A stretch of DNA of 11,916 nt from JAYZQT01 sp036136335 (GCA_036136335.1 JAYZQT010000045.1:1-11916), one strand, 5' to 3'; positions 1 to 8,032 are shown, counted from the stretch's first letter. Program-made: numbers and translations. Notes: generated by a model from the letters alone, not told the origin.

Positions 1-2159
1 TAGCCATTCTAACGGGCGATGATTATCTCTCTGATGGAAATGGACCGATTGAACACCTCATCATTGGTGTCGACTACGCGGACGTCACGTTACCAGGCTT
101 TCCTGATGCGGCGATACCGCCAGGTGGAATTCCCTCGCACATACCGATTGCCACTGACCGTGTTAGACATGTCGGTGACCCCGTCGCCATTGTCGTCGCA
201 GAGACCGCCGTGGCAGCAGTCGATGCAGCCGAAAAAATCACGATCGACTATGAGGTGTTACCCGCCGTGACCAGGGCGCGTGACGCACTCAATCCGGAAG
301 CGCCGTCACTGTTCAAAAGTGGTAATGTCTGCGTTGAATTTTCCCGGGGCGAGCCGGACGCAACTCGGGACGCATTTGCCAAAGCTGCACATGTGGTAAG
401 GCTCGACAGCCTGAGCCAGCGTATCTCGGCAATTCCTCTGGAGCCGCGTGCCGCCAGCGCTATCGTGGATTCATCAACAGGCGCAGCGACGCTGTATGCG
501 CCAAGCCAGGGTGTACACAAATTCCAGCTTGCTGTTATGTCTTCACTCGGGCTTCCACCGGAGAAAATACGGGTGGTTACCCACGACGTCGGCGGCGGAT
601 TTGGAGCACGATCCTGCAGTAATGGTGAATATCCACTGCTCGTCTGGGCGGCACAACGAACCGATCGACCGGTTAAATGGACCGCAACGCGGAGTGAGAC
701 ATTTCTCGCCGACTACCAGGCGCGCGACACTGAGGCCGACGCCGCGCTTGCCGTCAGCCATGACGGAATAATCCAGGGACTGCGTATCGACTATACCATC
801 AACCTAGGTGCTTACCCGATCTCGTTTGCAGTAGCAGGAAACGTACAAAGGCTTGCGGGGGGACCTTACGACATCCGCGCAGTTCACATGTCTGGTCGCG
901 GTGTACTGACCAACACTGTGCCGGTTTCGGTCTATCGTGGAGCTGGCAGACCGGAAGTTACATTCCTCGTTGAACGTCTTCTGGACATGGCCGCCCTTGA
1001 CCTCGACATCGATCGGATAGAGATCCGACGACGGAATCTCATTGCTCCATCTTCCCTGCCCTACCAGACACCGCTCGGCCCGCGTTATGATTCCGGTGCC
1101 TTTACCGAAAACATGGAGCGCGCGGCCAGAGCCATCGGCTGGACTGGCTTCCCTAAACGGCGCGCGGTGGTCACGGCACGTGGCCAACTGGCCGGAATTG
1201 GCATCGCCACCTATCTCGAATCCCCAGCTGGCGCGCCAAGCGAACAGGCTGATATCCGGGTGTTGCCGGAAGGTCGCATCGAGGCAGTCGTCGGTACGCA
1301 GTCGACGGGCCAGGGACACGAGACTGTTTTCGCCCAGGTTGTCGCTGAAACGCTGCAAATTCCTGAGCAGCAGATCGATATCTTGTTTGGTGACTCCGAC
1401 CGGGCCAATTCCGGCGGTGGCACCCATTCAGACCGATCTATGCGCCTCGGCGGGACCGTTCTTATCCGGGCCAGCAACACCCTGATCATTCGCGGGAAAG
1501 AAATCGCAGCCCATATGCTGGAAGCCGCAAGCGCCGATATTATTTATGCTGCAGGTCGCTACAGGGTAACGGGAACTGATCGCGAGCTCGACCTTTTTAC
1601 TGTCGCCGCGTCTGCGCTAGCGAAGAAGGTCCCAGAGGATTTGGCGGGACAACTGGAAGGTACCCATACCCTAGCCGCCCGTCTGCCCGCACACCCGAAC
1701 GGCGTGGCCGCATGTGAAATCGAATTGGACCCTGAAACCGGCGGACTCACCGTAGTCCGTTACGCAACCGTCGATGACGTCGGACGGATCGTCAATCCCG
1801 CTATCGTCGACGGGCAAATCCACGGTGGTATCGCCCAGGGTCTTGGGCAGGCACTATTTGAGCACAATGTCTACGATCCAACGACTGGTCAGATTCTGAC
1901 AGGGTCACTCCTCGATTACTGGCTGCCGCGTGCAGACGACTTGCCGTCCTTTATAATTGAAACGAACAGCGAACAACCCACACTCGGGAATCCATTGGGT
2001 GTCAAGGGAGCCGGGGAAGCGGGGACAACCCCGGCGACTTCGGCGCTGGTTAACGCGGTAACACATGCTCTGGAGGATTACGGCGTCCGTCATATAGAAA
2101 CACCGGTTACTCCTGAACGGATTCTGCGCGCACTCGGCAGTCTGCCGGCACGGTGTTGA
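1..2159 (+). CDS. Molybdenum hydroxylase large subunit (xanthine dehydrogenase / CoxL family), 5' partial
   Basis: Molybdopterin-binding catalytic subunit of a xanthine dehydrogenase/CO dehydrogenase-type hydroxylase, which inserts water-derived oxygen into C-H bonds of heteroaromatics, aldehydes or purines. The frame is open from base 3, so the gene begins outside the window; about 718 codons are visible of the family's usual 750-800. The part before base 210 already encodes the a/b-hammerhead region (DRVRHVGDPVAIVVAET), so the GTG at 210 is not the start. Visible motifs: GGGFGAR at 591-611 (molybdopterin region), YRGAGR at 933-950, the GQGHETVFAQ stretch near 1309-1338, and GVKGAGEAGTTPA with the catalytic Glu codon at 2016-2018. 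YRGAGR is the form II CoxL-like signature, not the AYxCSFR of true CO dehydrogenase, so CO oxidation is unlikely. FAD and 2Fe-2S partner subunits are not in the window and may lie upstream. Family very sure, substrate unknown. Confidence 0.95.
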   Translation, partial: AILTGDDYLSDGNGPIEHLIIGVDYADVTLPGFPDAAIPPGGIPSHIPIATDRVRHVGDPVAIVVAETAVAAVDAAEKITIDYEVLPAVTRARDALNPEAPSLFKSGNVCVEFSRGEPDATRDAFAKAAHVVRLDSLSQRISAIPLEPRAASAIVDSSTGAATLYAPSQGVHKFQLAVMSSLGLPPEKIRVVTHDVGGGFGARSCSNGEYPLLVWAAQRTDRPVKWTATRSETFLADYQARDTEADAALAVSHDGIIQGLRIDYTINLGAYPISFAVAGNVQRLAGGPYDIRAVHMSGRGVLTNTVPVSVYRGAGRPEVTFLVERLLDMAALDLDIDRIEIRRRNLIAPSSLPYQTPLGPRYDSGAFTENMERAARAIGWTGFPKRRAVVTARGQLAGIGIATYLESPAGAPSEQADIRVLPEGRIEAVVGTQSTGQGHETVFAQVVAETLQIPEQQIDILFGDSDRANSGGGTHSDRSMRLGGTVLIRASNTLIIRGKEIAAHMLEAASADIIYAAGRYRVTGTDRELDLFTVAASALAKKVPEDLAGQLEGTHTLAARLPAHPNGVAACEIELDPETGGLTVVRYATVDDVGRIVNPAIVDGQIHGGIAQGLGQALFEHNVYDPTTGQILTGSLLDYWLPRADDLPSFIIETNSEQPTLGNPLGVKGAGEAGTTPATSALVNAVTHALEDYGVRHIETPVTPERILRALGSLPARC

Positions 2160-2237
2160 CGAGAGGGGCCGGAAACGTGCTCCTTCAGAATGAATTTATT
2201 TCGCTCGGGCGCTGCTATTCGTTGAGGGGGGGACACG

Positions 2238-2253
2238 CGATCATTATTGATCG
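2238..2253. repeat. Short inverted repeat (CGATCA-N4-TGATCG)
   Basis: Perfect 6-bp arms around a TTAT centre, 226 bp upstream of the Rieske oxygenase start. It is not followed by a T-run, so it is not a standard terminator. It could be a regulator-binding dyad, but a repeat this short can occur by chance. Confidence 0.3.
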
Positions 2254-2467
2254 GCAGGACTAACCTAATCCAGCAATACCATAATTGTATGTGCGACCCG
2301 CCGTCGGGGAACCCATTAGAAGGATAAAAGCACAACACATTTGCTTTTTGTATCCACCACTATTGTCGTTTGTGTGGAGGTCGACTCTAATTCACGATGA
2401 CAATGTTCAGGCCTCTTGCCCGACAGTCCCCGTGTTCGTAGCATAAACGGGATTTGACGGGTAATTC

Positions 2468-2471
2468 GAGG
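2468..2471 (+). promoter_or_regulatory. Ribosome binding site GAGG deciding the Rieske oxygenase start
   Basis: GAGG lies 7 nt before the ATG at 2479 and only 4 nt before the in-frame GTG at 2476. The spacing favours ATG 2479. Confidence 0.6.
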
Positions 2472-2478
2472 CTTAGTG

Positions 2479-3483
2479 ATGTTCATACCAAATGGATGGT
2501 ACGTAGCAGCGGTAAGTAATGAGGTGACGTCCACCCCGAGACGCCAGATCATATGCGATGTTCCTGTTGTTCTATTCCGGACAGCATCCGGCAAGCCAGT
2601 GGCGCTTTCCGACCGATGTATCCACAGGAAAATGCCACTCTCCAAAGGCCGGGTAAAGGGTGAACATATACAGTGTGGCTATCATGGTTTTGTGTATGAC
2701 TGCACCGGAAAGTGTGTTGCAATCCCCGGCCAGAACACAGTGCCCAGAAGGGCAGCTGTATCAAACTACCCCCTAGTAGAAAAATTTGGCTGGCTCTGGC
2801 TTTGGCTGGGTGCGAAAAAAGACGCACATGCGGATCTTCTGCCAAAGACGCCCGGACTTGACCAGGAAGGGTGGGTGCCATTCCGTGACCATCTTCACGT
2901 AAAAGCCAACTATCAGCTACTGGTAGACAACCTGATCGATCTGTCCCACGAAACCTACGTTCATACTTCAAGCATCGGCAATGCTTCAGTCGCGGAAACA
3001 CCAATCGAAGCCAGGCGAAATGGAAACGAGGTCTTTGTCAACAGGGTCATGCGGAATATACCGCCGCCGCCCTTTTTTGCCAAAGCGGGGAAAAGCGATG
3101 CCAACGTGGATCGATACCAGCTCGTCCATTTTCAGCCACCCTGTTACGTGCATGTCGAGGCAAGGACAGTGCCCCCGGGCAGTGAAGATCCCGACAGTGG
3201 TGTGAGGTTTTTTGTGCTCGACGCCCTGGTGCCGGAAACCGCAACCACCACAAACTATTATTGGGCCGTATCAAGAAATTTTCGCCTTGAAGACCAGATG
3301 TTTGGCGAATGGTGGCACGATGCTGTAAATCGTATATTTCAGGAAGACCGGGAGATTCTTGAAGCGCAGCAGATGTCGATCGAAAGCGATCACTCCGGTA
3401 TTCGACCCGTAGACGCGGCAATCGATGGTGGGACGATCCTTGCTCGCCAGGTAAACGACGAACTGCTCGCTTCAGAAGGCTGA
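2479..3483 (+). CDS. Rieske non-haem iron oxygenase, VanA/DdmC-like (O-demethylase-type)
   Basis: Terminal oxygenase of the vanillate/dicamba O-demethylase group; such enzymes hydroxylate methyl groups or rings of aromatic substrates with electrons from a separate reductase. 334 residues, full length for the group. The N-terminal Rieske domain has C47-x-H49-x16-C66-x2-H69, all four [2Fe-2S] ligands. The catalytic domain has D150-N-L-I-D154-x2-H157-x4-H162 (the HETYVHTSSIG stretch resembles VanA) and a later acidic ligand, D290 in FQEDREILEAQQ, giving a complete 2-His-1-carboxylate site. The N-terminus (FIPNGWYVAAV) is typical of the group. The stop codon is 20 bp before the SDR gene, so the two are probably co-transcribed. 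No ferredoxin/FMN reductase of the VanB type is in the window, so electrons must come from a partner encoded elsewhere. The exact substrate cannot be told; N-demethylation or ring oxidation are alternatives. Confidence 0.92.
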   Translation: MFIPNGWYVAAVSNEVTSTPRRQIICDVPVVLFRTASGKPVALSDRCIHRKMPLSKGRVKGEHIQCGYHGFVYDCTGKCVAIPGQNTVPRRAAVSNYPLVEKFGWLWLWLGAKKDAHADLLPKTPGLDQEGWVPFRDHLHVKANYQLLVDNLIDLSHETYVHTSSIGNASVAETPIEARRNGNEVFVNRVMRNIPPPPFFAKAGKSDANVDRYQLVHFQPPCYVHVEARTVPPGSEDPDSGVRFFVLDALVPETATTTNYYWAVSRNFRLEDQMFGEWWHDAVNRIFQEDREILEAQQMSIESDHSGIRPVDAAIDGGTILARQVNDELLASEG

Positions 3484-3503
3484 ATTTAAAGAGGAGAAAT
3501 AAG

Positions 3504-4271
3504 ATGAACGCCAGGCTTGATGGACGGAGAGCGATTATTGTTGGCGGCGGCGGTGGTATCGGTGGCGCAATTGCACACCGTTTCTATTCCGAAGGTGCCC
3601 ATGTCGGTATTGTCGACGCCAACGAAGAGGCGGCAGAGAGACGCGCCGCGGAGCTTCGCGAAGCCCCCGGAAACGGAAATGTATTTTGTCTCGCTACTGA
3701 TATCGGCGACCCCGTCTCGGCAAAAAACGCGGTGGAAAAGGTAGCTGAAGCACTTGACGGCCTCGACACCACCGTACACTCTGCTGCCACTCGGGAGCCT
3801 ACGGCAACAGCAGAAGAGATGGAAATACGACACTGGGATGAAGCACTACGTGTCAACCTGACAAGCATTTTCCTGTTGTGCAGGTATGCAATACCGCTTC
3901 TTCGCAGTTCAGGGGGTGGGGTCATCATCAATATAGCATCCCAGCTTGGCAGCGTTGTAACGCCGGGTCGTCCTGCCTACCACGCGACCAAGGGCGCGGT
4001 AATTCAGCTTACGAAGGCAATCGCAATCGAAAATGCTGACGACAATATCAGGGCAGTAACGATATCCCCTGGCGCAGTTGAAACCGATCGGTTGCTCGCG
4101 CGTTACAAAGATATAGGGACTATTCGCGATTTAATGATTCCAAATCATCCGATTGGCAGACTTGCCCAACCCGAAGACATCGCAGGGGGTGCCCTGTTTG
4201 TCGCCAGTGACGACGCCGCATTCATGACTGGAACCGACCTCATCATCGACGGAGGATACACCGCAGTCTGA
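3504..4271 (+). CDS. Short-chain dehydrogenase/reductase (SDR, classical type)
   Basis: NAD(P)-dependent oxidoreductase of 255 residues, the usual length for classical SDRs. Rossmann glycine motif G14-x3-G18-I-G20 follows the first beta strand; D38 at the end of beta 2 (GIVDAN) favours NAD(H) over NADP(H). The catalytic tetrad is complete: N118 (RVNLTS), S146 (NIASQLG), Y159 and K163 (YHATK). The C-terminus ends in TDLIIDGGYTAV, as in FabG-like and dihydrodiol dehydrogenase-like members. The start is supported by a strong AGAGGAG site at 3490-3496, 7 nt before ATG. It follows the Rieske oxygenase gene by 20 bp, so it probably oxidises or reduces an alcohol or ketone made or used in the same pathway. 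Family certain; substrate not deducible. Confidence 0.93.
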   Translation: MNARLDGRRAIIVGGGGGIGGAIAHRFYSEGAHVGIVDANEEAAERRAAELREAPGNGNVFCLATDIGDPVSAKNAVEKVAEALDGLDTTVHSAATREPTATAEEMEIRHWDEALRVNLTSIFLLCRYAIPLLRSSGGGVIINIASQLGSVVTPGRPAYHATKGAVIQLTKAIAIENADDNIRAVTISPGAVETDRLLARYKDIGTIRDLMIPNHPIGRLAQPEDIAGGALFVASDDAAFMTGTDLIIDGGYTAV

Positions 4272-4425
4272 AACGGAATGGAGACAAGATGTTAAATGAC
4301 TGCGTTGGGAGTCCGAATTAATGCGTTTGGACGGATTTTACGTCACAGGAACTAACTATAAATAACAACCCCTAACCTCGGCCAGCAACTGGTCAGGGCG
4401 CCAATTGCTCTTCAACCCGATTTAC

Positions 4426-4433
4426 AGAGAAAG
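4426..4433 (+). promoter_or_regulatory. Weak purine-rich ribosome binding site before the CocE-like gene
   Basis: AGAGAAAG ends 4 nt before ATG 4438 and falls inside the longer reading frame that would start at TTG 4405. This supports the ATG start, although the site is a poor match to AGGAGG. Confidence 0.4.
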
Positions 4434-4437
4434 ACAT

Positions 4438-6189
4438 ATGGATATTTACCGAAGCGAAATACGGGACGGGATACAAATTGACTGGGACAGCCCGATCAAA
4501 GTTGACGACGGATTGATACTCAGGGCGGACGTCTTTAGGCCGCCCGGCGACGGAACCTGGCCGGTAATCCTTTCGTATGGCCCTTATGGAAAATGGCTGG
4601 TTTTTGGTGAACAGTTTATAGAACAGTGGACCAGGATGTGTGCTGACCATCCGGACGTTCCCGCAGGTTCCACCAACCAGTATCAGAGTTTCGAAGTCTG
4701 CGATCCTGAGAAATTTGTCCCTCACGGGTATGCAGTGGTTCGTGTGGATTCACGGGGAACCGGGCGGTCGCCGGGAAATATTGATCCCTGGTCAGCACGT
4801 GAAGCCCAAGACCTCTACCACTGTATAGAGTGGGCAGGCACCCAGGGGTGGAGCAACGGTCGCGTTGGACTGAATGGCATATCCTACCTTGCCATGAACC
4901 AGTGGCAGGCCGCAGCGCTACGTCCTCCTCACCTCTCCGCAATGTGCGTCTGGGAAGGGGCGGCCGACTATTACCGGGACATGGCACATCACGGGGGAAT
5001 TATGTGCACGTTCAGCCGGGCCTGGTACGGACCATACGTCGTGATGATGCAAAACGGTCTCGGTTCCAACGGCGAACACAGCAGTATGGTTGATGACTGG
5101 GTCTCAGGTCCAGAAACCCTAAGTCCAGCGGAACTTGAAGCGAACCGGAGCGATTGGCATTCGGACATTCTTGAGAACCCACTAGCAACCGACGAATTCT
5201 GGACATCACGACTCCCCGATTTTTCACAGATTGATGTGCCATTGCTTTCAGCCGCAAACTGGGGAGGACAGGGCCTTCACCCACGAGGTAACTTCGAGGC
5301 ATTCCAGGCCGTACCGTCAGAGAACAAATGGCTTGAGGTACATGGTCTTGAGCACTGGACACATTTCTATACAGACTACGGTGTCAGCCTTCAGCGTCGG
5401 TTTTTTGACTGTTTTCTCAAAGGAGAGACCGCGGCGTGGTCCGACCAGCCCCGCAATCAGTTACAGATCAGGCATCCAGGTGAACATTTCGAAGAACGTC
5501 ATGAAGAGGAATGGCCTATCGCTCGCACTGAATGGTCCAAATTCTACCTAGACACAGCGAACCTCAATTTGTTCCCGGAACCACAGGAAAATACAGCAAA
5601 GGTTTCCTATCAGGGGTTTTCGGATGGTATCTCATTTTTAAGTTCACCAGTGGCAAGCCAAACCGAAATTACGGGACCTATGGCCTGCAAACTCTTCATC
5701 TCAGCATCTACAGATGACGCGGATATCTTTCTGATTGTGAGAGTATTCGCTCCGGACCTCAGTGAGGTTACGTTTCAGGGATCGAATGACCCCCACACCC
5801 CAATCGGGCTTGGATGGCTTCGGGCTTCGCACCGGAAGCTCGACGAAAAGCGTACCCTAAATTATCGCCCTTACCATACCCATGACGAAATCCAGAAAAT
5901 CGTTCCAGGACAGATTTATGAGCTGGATATCGAAATCTGGCCAACCTCTATAGTGTTGTCGCCAGGGCATCGCATCGGGCTGTCGGTTCGAGGATGCGAC
6001 TATGAGCATGCCGCCAGAGACCCAGGCGAAAAAGGTTTGAAACGCATGGGCGTATTTACGGGTGTGGGCCCATTCCGTCACGACGAACCAAAAAATCGTC
6101 CGGCGGGTACATTCGATAACGAAGTTACTCTGTACAGCAGCCCTGCTTATCCATCATATCTGCTGCTCCCGATTATCCCTGATAAATAA
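4438..6189 (+). CDS. CocE/NonD family hydrolase (X-Pro dipeptidyl-peptidase S15-type)
   Basis: Alpha/beta hydrolase of 583 residues, the size of CocE-type esterases and acylases, which cut esters or amides. The N-terminal part has DDGLILRADVFRPP, then GPYGK with Y50 at the place of the CocE oxyanion-hole tyrosine (NPYDK). VVRVDSRGTGRSPG is a family hallmark. The nucleophile is S149 in NGISYLA. The likely catalytic His is H309 in HGLEHWTHFY. The C-terminal third (from about residue 410) is the PepX_C jelly-roll domain, with SPGHRIGLSVRGCD near the end. The acid residue normally seen in the GGWxD stretch is not visible: the equivalent stretch reads SAANWGGQGLHPRGN. No signal peptide, so probably cytoplasmic. 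An in-frame TTG at 4405 would add 11 residues, but ATG 4438 fits better. It stands between the SDR and the TRAP transporter and may cleave an imported ester or amide. Confidence 0.88.
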   Translation: MDIYRSEIRDGIQIDWDSPIKVDDGLILRADVFRPPGDGTWPVILSYGPYGKWLVFGEQFIEQWTRMCADHPDVPAGSTNQYQSFEVCDPEKFVPHGYAVVRVDSRGTGRSPGNIDPWSAREAQDLYHCIEWAGTQGWSNGRVGLNGISYLAMNQWQAAALRPPHLSAMCVWEGAADYYRDMAHHGGIMCTFSRAWYGPYVVMMQNGLGSNGEHSSMVDDWVSGPETLSPAELEANRSDWHSDILENPLATDEFWTSRLPDFSQIDVPLLSAANWGGQGLHPRGNFEAFQAVPSENKWLEVHGLEHWTHFYTDYGVSLQRRFFDCFLKGETAAWSDQPRNQLQIRHPGEHFEERHEEEWPIARTEWSKFYLDTANLNLFPEPQENTAKVSYQGFSDGISFLSSPVASQTEITGPMACKLFISASTDDADIFLIVRVFAPDLSEVTFQGSNDPHTPIGLGWLRASHRKLDEKRTLNYRPYHTHDEIQKIVPGQIYELDIEIWPTSIVLSPGHRIGLSVRGCDYEHAARDPGEKGLKRMGVFTGVGPFRHDEPKNRPAGTFDNEVTLYSSPAYPSYLLLPIIPDK

Positions 6190-6254
6190 TGGATCAATCC
6201 TGCCTTCATATTATCCGGATGAAATGCCATACTCCACGACGGAAACAGTGAATT

Positions 6255-6283
6255 TTGACTGGGGACAACACGTAAACTGTAAT
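6255..6283 (+). promoter_or_regulatory. Candidate sigma-70 promoter overlapping the TRAP receptor translation start region
   Basis: TTGACT (6255-6260), a 17-bp spacer and TGTAAT (6278-6283) each match the -35 and -10 consensus at 5 of 6 positions. Transcription would begin near 6290, at the end of the AAGGAG ribosome binding site (6285-6290) and 7 nt before ATG 6297. The transcript would be almost leaderless, which makes the match either chance or unusual. Confidence 0.35.
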
Positions 6284-6296
6284 TAAGGAGCAAAAC

Positions 6297-7403
6297 ATGT
6301 TTCGAAAAGGGAAAAAAGCCGCCCAACCGTTTCGCATTGCGGTGGCATCTTTGCTGGCATTGCCGGTTGCACTGGCACTCTCAGCAAACGCAGAAGCAGC
6401 GAAGCGGATAAACCTTACCATAATCTCGGGCAATACGCACCACTATGCCCCTATTGGCGCTGCAATCAAGGCATATATCCCGAAGGTTGACGAGATTCTG
6501 GCGCGCACCGGTAATTACAAAGCCGCCTGGATCAAGGGATTTGGAGGTCAGATCGTAAAAGTCCGCGGCGAGCTTGAAGGGGTACAGACAGGTCTTGGCG
6601 ACATCGGTATTGTACCTGGACCGTTTCATCCTTCAAAACTATCCCTCTATCAGATCGGCTACGTAACGCCATTCAGTTCGACTGATCTACAGGTCACCAC
6701 AGATGCCATGCACGATCTGCTTGCGAAATACCCGGCGATGGGCAAACAGGCCCAGAGATTTAACCAGACAGTACTCGCAATTTCGGGAACTGCTGAAAAC
6801 TATGCCTTGTGGACAAGCAAGAAAATAACCCACTTTGATCAACTCAAGGGAATGAAAATTGGAGCTGTCGGTTCCAATGCACCCTGGGTGACCGCCGCTG
6901 GTGGCGTACCGGTCATGATCAAGGGACTGACAAACATGTACAGTTCTCTCAAAACGGGGATTTACGACGCAGGTATCCTCTGGCAACAGGCCATCGCGGG
7001 CTTCAAATTGTGTGAGGTCACGCCTTATCACGTTGATACCGGGTTTGGAGCCGTTTCCAACGCTTTAATCACGGTCAATAACGACTCTTGGAAAAAGATG
7101 CCGAAGGAAGTCCAGTCCGCCGTCAAGGAAGCCGCATCAACTTGGTCGGCCGGCTCGAATAAAACCACGTTGGGCGGTGCCAAGTGGGGCGCCGGTCTCT
7201 GCAAGAAAAAATTTGGACAGACAACTCACAGCCTGACTGCCGCAGAGCGTCGCGCCTGGGCATTTGCGATGCCCAACATCGCTCAGGCATGGGCCAAACG
7301 CCAGGACAAGCAGGGCAACCCCGGAACGGCGATGCTCAAAACATTTATGGATTACCTCAGGAGTAACAAACAGGTTCTGGTACGCCAGTGGGACCGCGAA
7401 TAG
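6297..7403 (+). CDS. TRAP transporter solute-binding receptor (DctP family)
   Basis: Periplasmic receptor of a tripartite TRAP transporter, which hands an organic solute to the membrane permease. 368 residues. A basic N-terminus (RKGKK) and a hydrophobic stretch from about residue 13 to 29 form a Sec signal peptide with likely cleavage after ANA (32) or AEA (34-35 region). WIKGFGGQIVKVRGELEGVQTGLGDIGIV is the characteristic DctP region, and MYSSLKTGIYDAGI the second-domain one. In the hinge-adjacent stretch, where most DctP proteins have LKGLKxR with the carboxylate-binding arginine, this protein has LKGMKIG with G189. A good ribosome binding site AAGGAG at 6285-6290 sets the start. The two permease genes follow directly, separated by a strong hairpin. 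The ligand may therefore be neutral or bound in another way; TAXI-type is excluded by the DctP motifs. Confidence 0.9.
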   Translation: MFRKGKKAAQPFRIAVASLLALPVALALSANAEAAKRINLTIISGNTHHYAPIGAAIKAYIPKVDEILARTGNYKAAWIKGFGGQIVKVRGELEGVQTGLGDIGIVPGPFHPSKLSLYQIGYVTPFSSTDLQVTTDAMHDLLAKYPAMGKQAQRFNQTVLAISGTAENYALWTSKKITHFDQLKGMKIGAVGSNAPWVTAAGGVPVMIKGLTNMYSSLKTGIYDAGILWQQAIAGFKLCEVTPYHVDTGFGAVSNALITVNNDSWKKMPKEVQSAVKEAASTWSAGSNKTTLGGAKWGAGLCKKKFGQTTHSLTAAERRAWAFAMPNIAQAWAKRQDKQGNPGTAMLKTFMDYLRSNKQVLVRQWDRE

Positions 7404-7428
7404 TCACGAAAAACCAGAATAGGTAAAT

Positions 7429-7466
7429 TGACGGCCGGGCTCGTATCATTACCTGCCCGGCCGTCA
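7429..7466 (+). terminator. Perfect 12-bp hairpin between receptor and permease genes (attenuator or mRNA-stabilising stem)
   Basis: TGACGGCCGGGC (7429-7440) and its exact reverse complement GCCCGGCCGTCA (7455-7466) flank a 14-nt loop. The stem is very GC-rich, so it will form in RNA. It starts 25 nt after the receptor stop codon. Only a broken T stretch (ACTTTCT) follows, so full intrinsic termination is doubtful. Its place suggests partial termination or protection of the receptor mRNA 3' end, giving more receptor than permease. Confidence 0.7.
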
Positions 7467-7504
7467 GGTACTTTCTCATCAAGTTTGACGCAAGTGACCA
7501 CAAT

Positions 7505-8032
7505 ATGGGCTTTCTGAATTCCTGCGACCGGATGCTAGGGGCTTTGATTCTCTCCAGCAACGCCATCGCGTCTGTGTGGGTTTTTCTGATGATGTTCGGT
7601 GTTGTAATCGATGTCCTTGGGCGGTTTTTGTTCAACACACCGATGGTCGGGACGGCCGAGATGGTCACAATTTCCATCGTATCAATCCTTTACCTCCAGC
7701 TCGCCTATACCCTGCGATCTGGCAGCATGACACGGTCCGATGCAGTGATCACGCGGCTGATAAAAAACAGGCCACGCGCCGGGCATGCCCTGGATTTGTT
7801 ATTTTGTGTTGCGGGGCTATTTCTGATGGTTTCGATTATGTCAGCAGCCTGGCCAAAATCCTTGGATGCATATCAGAACGACTTTTATGTAGGCGTCGTT
7901 GGGGTATTCACGTTTCCAGATTGGCCGCGGCTTTTCCTTGTTTTTCTGGGTTGCGGCCTCACCGGCCTGCAGTTTCTCCTGATTGGCGTTAAAGACCTGG
8001 TAACCATTGTCAAACCCAACCCTGCTGCGTGA
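7505..8032 (+). CDS. TRAP transporter small permease (DctQ family)
   Basis: Small integral membrane subunit of the TRAP system, 175 residues, normal for DctQ. Four hydrophobic segments are visible, at about residues 11-38, 52-71, 96-115 and 140-162. The stretch DVLGRFLFNTPMVGTAEM after the first segment is the usual DctQ signature. It pairs with the large permease encoded 44 bp downstream. The ribosome binding site before ATG 7505 is weak (AAGTGA), which together with the upstream hairpin suggests low expression relative to the receptor. Confidence 0.9.
   Translation: MGFLNSCDRMLGALILSSNAIASVWVFLMMFGVVIDVLGRFLFNTPMVGTAEMVTISIVSILYLQLAYTLRSGSMTRSDAVITRLIKNRPRAGHALDLLFCVAGLFLMVSIMSAAWPKSLDAYQNDFYVGVVGVFTFPDWPRLFLVFLGCGLTGLQFLLIGVKDLVTIVKPNPAA

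Larger units (their letters stand above)
2160..2478. other. Intergenic region before the Rieske oxygenase gene
   Basis: A 319-bp stretch with no credible coding frame. It holds a G-run (2225-2232 area), a 16-bp dyad at 2238-2253, and at its right end a GAGG ribosome binding site. I see no convincing -35/-10 pair and no stem followed by a T-run, but the length suggests that the oxygenase-dehydrogenase pair has its own promoter here rather than reading through from the molybdenum hydroxylase gene. Confidence 0.5.

Noticed and set aside
210..212. GTG as start of the molybdenum hydroxylase gene
   Set aside because: The frame is open back to base 3 and encodes the conserved hammerhead region, so the true start is outside the window.
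804..1427. Minus-strand open frame of 207 codons
   Set aside because: It lies wholly inside the molybdenum hydroxylase gene and its translation shows no recognisable domain.
4289..4321. Tiny ORF (10 codons) after the SDR gene with GGAG upstream
   Set aside because: Too short and without recognisable content; could be chance or the remnant of a lost gene.
4357..4362. TATAAA as a -10 element for the CocE-like gene
   Set aside because: No -35-like hexamer at 16-18 bp upstream, so not reported as a promoter.
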